Shown: one piece after another, positions 1-4,996 of the stretch
Layout of the letters: each line of letters starts with the position of its first letter
Position numbering within the stretch: the stretch's first letter is position 1
Notes under the pieces: model-generated
The model's input: the letters and a program-made list of their open reading frames with translations, nothing else
Databases searched by the model: none
Told to the model about the DNA's origin: nothing
Translations under genes and position numbers: made by a program
From: Hadesarchaea archaeon
GTDB lineage: Archaea > Hadarchaeota > Hadarchaeia > Hadarchaeales > WYZ-LMO6
Direction: 5' to 3'
Assembly (NCBI GenBank): GCA_004347925.1
Contig: QNVD01000237.1
Span: 3,247 to 8,470 of the forward strand
Length of the DNA stretch: 5,224 nucleotides

Positions 1-80
1 GGCCGAGCCAGGTCAAAGGCGCCAGACTCAAGATCTGGTCCCTCAGGGGTTCGGGGGTTCAAATCCCCTCCCCCGCACCA
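1..80 (+). tRNA. tRNA-Leu (anticodon CAA), 5' end cut off by the window
   Basis: This is a type II tRNA reading UUG leucine codons. The anticodon stem is CCAGA (22-26) with TCTGG (34-38), enclosing the 7-base loop CTCAAGA, so the anticodon is CAA at 29-31. A long variable arm at 39-52 can pair CCC (40-42) with GGG (46-48), as expected for Leu. The T arm is GGGGG (53-57), loop TTCAAAT (58-64), CCCCT (65-69), with one G-T wobble. The 3' acceptor strand is CCCCCGC (70-76), followed by discriminator A77 and an encoded CCA (78-80). The 5' acceptor strand, predicted GCGGGGG, and about one more base lie upstream of the window. The D arm starts near position 2 (GCC...GGC). Identity is secure from the anticodon and variable arm; no intron is seen in the visible part. 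Confidence 0.95.
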
Positions 81-94
81 TCCGATCCCCTGAG

Positions 95-104
95 CACAAA
101 AATC
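95..104 (+). promoter_or_regulatory. Possible TATA-like box for the antitoxin gene
   Basis: An A-rich run (CACAAAAATC) is centred about 28 bases before the ATG at 128. In archaea, transcription usually starts about 25 bases after the TATA centre, so the message would be leaderless or nearly so. This fits the absence of any Shine-Dalgarno sequence before 128. A second AT-rich patch at 110-118 is too close to the start to serve. The call is inferred from position and composition only. Confidence 0.3.
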
Positions 105-127
105 TCTGCTGTAAATTCTCTCATGGC

Positions 128-328
128 ATGATGAAAAGAACCACCATCGCCGTAAGCCCCGAGGTCAAGGCGAAGATAGAACGTCTCGGGCGGAAGGGGG
201 AAAGCTACGACGACATCCTCCGCAGGTTGCTCTCCATCAGCGAAGAGGAGCCGAAGCTGATAGACGAAGTCTGCAGGCGCATCGAGAAAACTCCCAGAAA
301 GGAGTACGTTAGGCTTGAAGACCTATGA
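128..328 (+). CDS. Small RHH/VapB-RelB-type antitoxin, toxin partner broken
   Basis: The 66-residue protein has the layout of short archaeal ribbon-helix-helix antitoxins: an N-terminal strand (KRTTIAVSPEVKAKIERL), a GESYDDILRRLL helix, and a charged C-terminal tail ending EYVRLEDL. Tails of this kind normally wrap the toxin, while the N-terminal part binds operator DNA as a dimer and represses its own operon. Two adjacent ATGs (128 and 131) are possible starts; MKRTT, from 131, is the commoner-looking N-terminus. No Shine-Dalgarno sequence precedes either, suggesting a leaderless mRNA. The gene ends inside the 5' end of a RelE-like toxin sequence that is frameshifted (315-589), so this antitoxin appears to be an orphan. 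The frame is intact with no odd residues. Family placement is by eye; the exact antitoxin subfamily is unsettled. Confidence 0.8.
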   Translation: MMKRTTIAVSPEVKAKIERLGRKGESYDDILRRLLSISEEEPKLIDEVCRRIEKTPRKEYVRLEDL

Positions 329-589
329 GGTCCTCCTGAACCCCGAGCCGTTCGCGAGCTCAGGAGGCTACCACAGGAAACGGCCGAGCGCATCAAGGAG
401 AGCCTCAAGAAGCTCAGGGAGAACCCCCAAAGCTAGGAGCGGACTGGACGTGAAGCCCCTAGGCGGCGGGGACGTCCCGCCCGAGGCTTTACAGGTTGCG
501 GGTGGGGTTATCGGGTCATCTTCTGGGTGGATGAAAGGAGGGAGGTGCTGTGGAATAGCGACCAGGAGGAGAGTTGCCTCCGGATTTGA
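315..589 (+). pseudogene. RelE/ParE-type toxin pseudogene with multiple frameshifts
   Basis: No single frame is a sensible protein, but successive pieces in different frames join into a RelE-fold toxin of about 85-90 residues. The pieces are: KTYEVLLNPEPFA from TTG 315; ELRRLPQETAERIKESLKKL and RENP from 356; KARSGLDVKPLGGGDVPPE from 429; LYRLRVG from 487; GYRVIFWVDERREVLW from 506; and perhaps I-x-x-RRRV from 555. The helix pair, the GLDVKPL region and the YRLRVGxYRVIFWVDE strands are hallmarks of the family, which cleaves mRNA (RelE) or poisons gyrase (ParE). The breaks fall near 354-356, 424-428, 486, 505 and 554. The start overlaps the antitoxin by 14 bases, the usual arrangement. An ATGA at 325-328 gives only MRSS then stop, so it is not the start. 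The 3' limit is uncertain. Sequencing error is possible but less likely, since longer homopolymers elsewhere in the window leave reading frames open. Confidence 0.8.
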
Positions 590-775
590 CACGCTGGAAG
601 CCATAACTCCCGGTGAGCTCCCTCTTGCTCCGGTTAGCTTTTGGGAAGAAAGGTTCGAAGGGCTGGCGATGCTTGCGAGGTAGAGCATGTTACCTGTACC
701 CCGACTTCCGGCGCAACGAAATCCGTCTAGTGGGGACACGAGAGGTCAAGCTTCATCCCGAGAATCGCTTCTACC
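590..775. other. Stretch without a recognisable gene
   Basis: This stretch lies between the toxin remnant and the 3' end of cca. Short open segments exist on the plus strand, for example ITPGELPLAPVSFWEERFEG ending at a TAG at 681-683, and YPDFRRNEIRLVGTREV in another frame around 690-760. They look protein-like but match no family I recognise and have no start or ribosome site. It may be a second decayed gene. I see no tRNA or other structured RNA, and no poly-U terminator in either direction. Confidence 0.4.
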
Positions 776-2155
776 TCAGCGGTACCAGGGGAGGCACCTG
801 GTGAGGTACTCGGAGAGGAAGAGGGAGAAGCCCTCCTCCCGGCAGAGCTCCAGCACCTCCCTCCCCCGGTAAATCCTGAAACCCTTCGAGAGGGCCTCCT
901 CCACGTGCTTACCCAGCCCCCTCCCCTCCCTCACCCTCTCCTCCAGCACCCTCGCCGCCTCCCTCTCCCTCCTCTCCACCTCGAAAACCGGTCTCCCCTC
1001 CTGGTCCACGTAGGGGCCCGCCCAGGTCCCCTTCTTCCCAAGGTACTTCCCCAGGAAGTCCTCCTCGGAGACGGGAAGGGGGGGACCCCTCCTGAGCTGG
1101 AGGGGGGGAAGGGAGGGGGGGAAGACCTCCAAGAGGATGAGGGAGAGGCGACCCGACCAGACCTCGCTCCTCACCACCTCGAAGCCCCTCTCCCCCAGGG
1201 CGAAGGAGAGGGCCCTCTCCGCCTTCCTGAGCTGGGGATGGAGCACGTCCTCCACCACCGGGGGGGTCCTGAAGGCCAGGCAGAGGAACTCCGTCCCCCT
1301 CCTCCTCATGAGCCTCCACAGCTCCACCCTCTTCAGCTCCCTGGGGGGCCTGGGGAAGAAGAAGCGCTCGCTGGGTCTGCGCAGGAACTCCCTGCAGGCC
1401 AGGACGAAGGTGCAGAGCTTGGGGAGGGAGACGGCGGCGGCCACGTTCCTGGTCCTGTCCACAGGATCCACCACCACCAGCGGCTGGTCGGGGAAGAGGA
1501 GCCTGGCCTTGGAGGGATCGGGATAGAAACCCTCCGGATCCACCACGGTCCCCGGCCCCCACCTCCTGGCCTCCTCCAGCAGCTCCCTGAAGGATCCCGC
1601 GTGGAGGATCAGGAGCTCGCAGAGGTAGCCGGAGAAGCCCCCCACGCTCAGCTCCGCCCCGTAGCACCCTATTCCCATCATGAACCTCTTGAGCAGCCTC
1701 ACCTCCCTCCTCTTCCCCTCGTCCAGCCTCTCCAGCACGTACCTGGTGTGGAAGGGGGTCCTGTCCACCGCCGAGCACCTCTCCTCCGCCCTCTCCACCC
1801 TGAAGCAGGGAACCACCTCCACCCTGTACCCCTCCACCTCCAGCTGCAGGTAGGGGTGCTCGGCGTACCTCTCCCTCTTCCTCCCCCTCAGCCCCTTCGC
1901 CACCTCCACCACCCTCCTCAGCCCCTCCTCGCCCGCCTGGGGGGGAAGGAGGACGAAGAGGTCCAGGTCGTTCTCCCCCCTCAGCCAGGTGTCCTTGGCG
2001 AAGGATCCCTCCACCCTCACCTCCCCCTCCACCCCCTCCCTCCCGAGCAGCTCGGAGAGGGAGGAGACGAGGCGGCTGGAGAGGGATTCCGCCCTCCTCC
2101 GGTCCTCCTCCGTAGGCTCTATCCTCCTCAGGACCCTGGCCAGGAGCTCCTCCAT
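776..2155 (-). CDS. cca: CCA-adding enzyme (archaeal class I tRNA nucleotidyltransferase)
   Basis: The enzyme adds or repairs the 3'-CCA of tRNAs from CTP and ATP without a nucleic-acid template, in the cytoplasm. The 459 residues match the family's usual length, about 440-460. The nucleotidyltransferase core shows EGSFAKDTW (49-57) and LRGENDLDLF (58-67), where D63 and D65 are the metal-binding pair. The third acidic position is in VEVVPCF (E113). The family-specific blocks HPYLQLE (100-106), AVDRTPFHTRYV (129-140), KRFMMGIGCYGAELSVGGFSGYLCELL (split across 156-182) and VVVDPVDRTRNVAAAVS (227-243) are all present. The ATG at 2155 follows GGAGGGAGGGAG directly. The gene is divergent from the stress protein. 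A 6-bp inverted repeat (784-802) lies in its last codons. A long open frame runs antisense across it but is only a composition effect. Confidence 0.97.
   Translation of the reverse strand: MEELLARVLRRIEPTEEDRRRAESLSSRLVSSLSELLGREGVEGEVRVEGSFAKDTWLRGENDLDLFVLLPPQAGEEGLRRVVEVAKGLRGRKRERYAEHPYLQLEVEGYRVEVVPCFRVERAEERCSAVDRTPFHTRYVLERLDEGKRREVRLLKRFMMGIGCYGAELSVGGFSGYLCELLILHAGSFRELLEEARRWGPGTVVDPEGFYPDPSKARLLFPDQPLVVVDPVDRTRNVAAAVSLPKLCTFVLACREFLRRPSERFFFPRPPRELKRVELWRLMRRRGTEFLCLAFRTPPVVEDVLHPQLRKAERALSFALGERGFEVVRSEVWSGRLSLILLEVFPPSLPPLQLRRGPPLPVSEEDFLGKYLGKKGTWAGPYVDQEGRPVFEVERREREAARVLEERVREGRGLGKHVEEALSKGFRIYRGREVLELCREEGFSLFLSEYLTRCLPWYR
784..802. repeat. Short inverted repeat in the last codons of cca
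   Basis: ACCAGG (784-789) and CCTGGT (797-802) are perfect 6-base arms around a 7-base loop. They lie about 6 bases inside the 3' end of cca. The repeat could form a hairpin in the cca message, but no U-run follows it. It may therefore stabilise the 3' end, or be chance within the codons for SEYLTRCLPWYR. Confidence 0.35.
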
Positions 2156-2162
2156 CTCCCTC

Positions 2163-2176
2163 CCTCCGGGGGGAGG
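2163..2176 (-). promoter_or_regulatory. cca leader hairpin overlapping its Shine-Dalgarno region
   Basis: Read on the minus strand, the 5' leader of cca contains CCTCC, a CCCC loop, then GGAGG: a perfect 5-bp GC stem 7 bases before the ATG at 2155. One copy of the purine-rich ribosome-binding sequence is inside the stem, while the adjoining GGGAGGGAG stays free. It could lower or temperature-tune translation. The pairing is seen directly; the regulatory role is inference. Confidence 0.35.
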
Positions 2177-2178
2177 AG

Positions 2179-2210
2179 TAAAAGATTAGCCCTGGAAGGC
2201 CTTAAAAAGG
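2179..2210. promoter_or_regulatory. Divergent promoter region between cca and the stress protein gene
   Basis: These are the only AT-rich patches in the 73-bp gap between the two divergent starts. TAAAAGATTA (2179-2188) is placed so that a plus-strand transcript would begin near 2209, leaving a leader of about 20 bases with GGGAGGAG (2217-2224) before ATG 2229. CCTTAAAAAGG (2200-2210) is nearly palindromic. Read on the minus strand it would start cca near 2179, giving a leader of about 23 bases with its ribosome site. Read on the plus strand it would give a leaderless stress-protein message. The assignments come from spacing only. Confidence 0.4.
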
Positions 2211-2216
2211 GGGAAA

Positions 2217-2224
2217 GGGAGGAG
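2217..2224 (+). promoter_or_regulatory. Ribosome binding site that sets the stress-protein start at 2229
   Basis: GGGAGGAG ends 4 bases before ATG 2229; its GGAGG core is 6 bases away. This favours the ATG over the in-frame TTG at 2226. Confidence 0.6.
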
Positions 2225-2228
2225 TTTG

Positions 2229-2627
2229 ATGTTCAAGCGCCTGCTCCTCTGCCTGACGGAAGCCACCCCCAGGGAGATGGTGGAGGTGGCCCTGAGGCTC
2301 TCCTCCCCGGAGGGGGAGGTGCACCTCCTGCACGTGGTCCGCCTCCTGAACGAGCTGGTGAGGAAGGGGGCGGAGGACAGCTTCTCTTGGGTGAAGGAGC
2401 TCTTTCAGAAGGAGGGGAGGAGGTGCGAGCTCCACCTGGTGGAGTCCACGGAGGTGGGCAAGGCCATCGTCTCCTTCGCCAGGGAGAAGAACTGCGACGG
2501 CCTCGTGCTGGGAACCATCCCCAGGAAGGGGGTGCTGGGGTACTTCACGGAGAGCATCTCCGATTACGTGATCAAACACTCTCCCTGCGTGGCCGTGCTC
2601 GTCAGGAAGCCTGGTCAGCCGGTGTAG
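2229..2627 (+). CDS. Universal stress protein (UspA family), degenerate ATP loop
   Basis: This is a single-domain Usp protein of 132 residues with the family's alternating strand-helix pattern: KRLLLCLTEAT (3-13), VHLLHVV (31-37), CELHLVE (66-72), CDGLVLGT (89-96), and a C-terminal SDYVIKHSPCVAVLVRK (111-127). The nucleotide loop is normally G-2x-G-9x-G-S/T. Aligned without gaps to the archaeal pattern, G95 and S109 are kept, but the second glycine is P98 and the third is E108. The adenine-contacting Asp after strand 1 is E11. It therefore probably does not bind ATP in the usual way. The gene ends 4 bases before the permease start, so the two are likely cotranscribed, a common setting in which Usp domains modulate transporters. 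A TTG at 2226 is a less likely start. The family call is confident; the role is inferred. Confidence 0.9.
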   Translation: MFKRLLLCLTEATPREMVEVALRLSSPEGEVHLLHVVRLLNELVRKGAEDSFSWVKELFQKEGRRCELHLVESTEVGKAIVSFAREKNCDGLVLGTIPRKGVLGYFTESISDYVIKHSPCVAVLVRKPGQPV

Positions 2628-2631
2628 GTGG

Positions 2632-3972
2632 GTGGTAGGGCTGAGCGCTCCCCCCCTTCCCCCCCTTCTCCTCTTCGCCTTCACCCTCTTCCTCATCTTC
2701 AAGCACCCCCTCCTCAGGATCCCCTTCACCTCCAGGTACTTTCACCTGGACTACGGCTGGGCCCCCCTCCTCGGGGCCCTCCTGCTCCTCCTGACCCCCT
2801 ACGCCGACTCTGGCACGGTGGTGAGGGGAGTGGTGGGGGGGGAGGGCCTCCACCCCTACGCCATCATCATCCTCATCCTCTCCCTCTCCTACCTCTGCGT
2901 CTCCCTGGACTACCGGGGCTTCTTCGAGTACCTCTCCCTCCGCTTCGTCCGCCTCTCCGGAGGCTCGGGGAAGAAGCTCTTCTTCCTGTTCTTCCTCCTC
3001 ACCTCTTTCCTCACCCTCTTCACGGACAACGACATCGTGATCCTTACCATGACCCTCCTCATCTTCTACATGGCCAGGAGGAGCGGGGCGGACCCCCTCC
3101 CCTTCCTCTTCTGCCAGTTCTTCACCGTGAACACGCTGGGGATGGCCCTCTACATGGGGAACCCCACCAACATCATCGCCGCCGATTCCATGGGGCTCTC
3201 CTTCGTGGAGTTCGCCAGGTGGATGTTCCTCCCCTCCCTGGTGGGGGCCTTTGCGGGCTTCGGGCTCCTCTACGCCCTCTTCCGCCGCAGGATCCCCCGT
3301 AGGGTGGAGCCCCCGGAGGTGGAGCCCCGCTCCGTGCTCAAGGCCGGGAGGGGGCTCTGGGTGGGGCTGGCGGGGCTGGTGGGGGCCATCGTCTTCATGA
3401 GCCTCCCCCCCGGCGTGAGGGTCATACCCATGTGGTCGGGCGTGGCCCTGCTGGCCCTCCTGGTCCTGGCCTCGGACCTCCTCTCCTACGGCAGAAAGGT
3501 CCCCCCCCTCTTCAGGCTCCCCTGGAAGCTCGCCCCCTTCCTGGTGGGCCTCTTCATCCAGATGGAGGCCCTCTCCTCCGGGGGCTGGACGAACCTCCTG
3601 GCCCCCCGCCTCTCCTCCCTGGGGGGCCTCCTCCCCACCCTCTTCCTCCTCACCCTCCTCTCCTCCCTGCTGGCGGGGGCGATGAACAACCACCCCATGA
3701 CCCTCTTCATGGTGAGGACCCTTCAGAGTCCCGAGTTCTCAAGGGGGAGCCACCTCAGGCTGGCCTCCACGCTGGGTGTGATCGCGGGGAGCAACCTGGG
3801 GGCCAACCTCTTCCTCACCGGGGCGCTGGCCGGCCTCATGTGGGCCAAGCTCCTCTCCGACAAGGGTTATCCCGTGAGCTTCTCCCAGTTCAGCAAGTAC
3901 GGTTTCCTCGTGACCCTTCCCGTGATGGTCCTGATCTCCCTCCTCCTCTGGCTGGAACTCTCCCTGGCGTAG
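2632..3972 (+). CDS. ArsB/SLC13-type membrane permease, substrate uncertain
   Basis: The 446-residue integral membrane protein has about 12-13 hydrophobic segments (roughly 11-23, 42-56, 76-93, 115-148 as two, 155-172, 199-218, 241-257, 268-283, 300-312, 330-350, 376-404, 424-445). It shows the two inverted halves of the ion-transporter superfamily. The first half has TDND (131-134) and GNPTNIIAA (176-184); the second has NNHP (352-355) and GSNLGANLFLTGALAGLMW (386-404). These align with the NNxP and GCDLGP...GSLATLLW regions of ArsB, but here CD-LGP is SN-LGA, so arsenite export is not assured. Na+/H+ exchange or anion uptake are alternatives. A soluble loop of about 20 residues (219-240) separates the halves. 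The GTG at 2632 is 4 bases after the stress-protein stop. Its AGGTG (2626-2630) sits too close to be a normal ribosome site, so translation probably depends on reinitiation. No ars regulator or reductase gene is visible nearby. Confidence 0.88.
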   Translation: MVGLSAPPLPPLLLFAFTLFLIFKHPLLRIPFTSRYFHLDYGWAPLLGALLLLLTPYADSGTVVRGVVGGEGLHPYAIIILILSLSYLCVSLDYRGFFEYLSLRFVRLSGGSGKKLFFLFFLLTSFLTLFTDNDIVILTMTLLIFYMARRSGADPLPFLFCQFFTVNTLGMALYMGNPTNIIAADSMGLSFVEFARWMFLPSLVGAFAGFGLLYALFRRRIPRRVEPPEVEPRSVLKAGRGLWVGLAGLVGAIVFMSLPPGVRVIPMWSGVALLALLVLASDLLSYGRKVPPLFRLPWKLAPFLVGLFIQMEALSSGGWTNLLAPRLSSLGGLLPTLFLLTLLSSLLAGAMNNHPMTLFMVRTLQSPEFSRGSHLRLASTLGVIAGSNLGANLFLTGALAGLMWAKLLSDKGYPVSFSQFSKYGFLVTLPVMVLISLLLWLELSLA

Positions 3973-3973
3973 C

Positions 3974-4996
3974 TCAGAGCCTCCAGTGGGGGCGCAGGAG
4001 CTTCTTGAGTTCCTCCACCGCCTTCACCTCCGAGGGCGGGGGAGGAGGGGGACCCCTACCCTCCAGCATCACCCTCACCACCTCCACCACCGCCTTCCCC
4101 ACGCTGGCGGGAGCGTACCCCCCCTCCAGCACCATCGCCACCCTCGCCCCGCAGCCCCTGGCCCCCTCCACTATCATCCCGGTCAGCCAAGCATAGGAGG
4201 AGGGGAGGAGCTCCAGCTGGGTGAGGGGATCATCCCTGAGGGAGTCCAACCCCAGCGACACCGCCACCAGCTCCGGCCTGAACTCCTCCACCAGGGGGAG
4301 GAAGATCTCCCCCATGGCGCAGGCGTACTCCCCTTCCCCGCTTCCCGGCGGTAGGGGGACGTTCACGTTGAAGCCCTCCCCCTCACCCTCCCCCAGCTCG
4401 TGGATGAAGCCGCACCAGGGGTAGAGGGTGCGGGGGTCCTGGTGCAGGGAGAGGTAGAGCACGCCAGGATCCCGGTAGAAGATCTCCTGGGTTCCGTTCC
4501 CGTGGTGTGCGTCCAGATCAAGGATGAGGATCCTCCTCAGGCCGAACTCCCTCCTCACCCTGTCCACCATCAAGGCCACGTTGTTCAGGTAGCAGAAGCC
4601 CCCCCCGCTCCTCCTCCCCGCGTGGTGCCCCGGTGGCCTGGTGAGGGCGAAGGCGTTCTCCCACCTTCCCGAGGCCACTCCCCTTCCCGCCTCCACGGCC
4701 GCCCCCGCCGCCAGCCTGATCCTCTCCCCCGTTCCCCTCCTCACCGGGGTATCGGAATCCAGCTCCCCCCCCTCCTCCTCCATCCTCCCGAGGAGCTGGA
4801 GGTAGGAGGGGTCATGGACTCCCAGCAGCTCTTCCTCCCGGCAGGGGGAGGGATGGATCACCTTCACCCGCGGGGAGTACCAGCTGCCCTCCCTCTTCAG
4901 GGCGTCCACGATGGCCCTCAGCCGCTGGGGGGACTCCGGGTGGTCCTCCCCCGGCCGGTGCCTCAGGAACTCCTGGGAGTAGAGGAGGACCGTCAT
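3974..4996 (-). CDS. Histone-deacetylase-family zinc amidohydrolase (AcuC/AphA-like)
   Basis: This 340-residue single-domain deacetylase removes acetyl groups from lysines or acetylpolyamines using zinc. The signature blocks are in order: HPESPQRL (19-26), RPPGHHA (120-126) with the catalytic His pair H124/H125, GGGFCYLNN (131-139), DLDAHHGNGTQ (160-170) with zinc ligands D162 and H164, the third ligand D251 in GLDSLRDDPL (249-258), and LEGGY (290-294) with the transition-state Tyr294. All catalytic residues are intact, so it should be active. A hexaproline (316-321) links to a short basic tail. ATG 4996 is chosen because its MTVLLYSQEF start fits the family and it overlaps the dph6 stop as ATGA, with GAGGAGG about 10 bases upstream; an in-frame ATG at 5044 would add 16 unlikely residues. 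The substrate is unknown: archaeal chromatin proteins, metabolic enzymes or polyamines are all possible. Confidence 0.95.
   Translation of the reverse strand: MTVLLYSQEFLRHRPGEDHPESPQRLRAIVDALKREGSWYSPRVKVIHPSPCREEELLGVHDPSYLQLLGRMEEEGGELDSDTPVRRGTGERIRLAAGAAVEAGRGVASGRWENAFALTRPPGHHAGRRSGGGFCYLNNVALMVDRVRREFGLRRILILDLDAHHGNGTQEIFYRDPGVLYLSLHQDPRTLYPWCGFIHELGEGEGEGFNVNVPLPPGSGEGEYACAMGEIFLPLVEEFRPELVAVSLGLDSLRDDPLTQLELLPSSYAWLTGMIVEGARGCGARVAMVLEGGYAPASVGKAVVEVVRVMLEGRGPPPPPPSEVKAVEELKKLLRPHWRL

Noticed and set aside
128..134. ATGATGA resembling a C box of a C/D guide RNA
   Set aside because: It coincides with the antitoxin start codons, and no suitably placed D/C'/D' boxes were seen.
325..339. 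ATG overlapping the antitoxin stop as the toxin start
   Set aside because: This frame gives only four residues before TGA. The RelE N-terminus reads instead from the frame starting at TTG 315.
909..1778. A 289-codon Gly-rich open frame on the minus strand
   Set aside because: It lies within cca in another frame of the same strand and is low complexity; cca has the conserved motifs.
905..2638. A 577-codon open frame on the plus strand across cca and the stress gene
   Set aside because: It is antisense to a conserved enzyme over most of its length, is made of low-complexity Pro/Leu/His/Gly runs, and has no domain. High GC removes stop codons, leaving such shadows.
2602..3693. A 363-codon Glu/Gly-rich open frame on the minus strand
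   Set aside because: It is the antisense of the permease; its E/G/H-rich make-up is the complement of CTC, CCC and TTC codons.
2632..3972. Naming the permease arsB
   Set aside because: The fold and half-repeat motifs fit, but key-region residues differ and no ars genes are nearby, so the substrate is left open.
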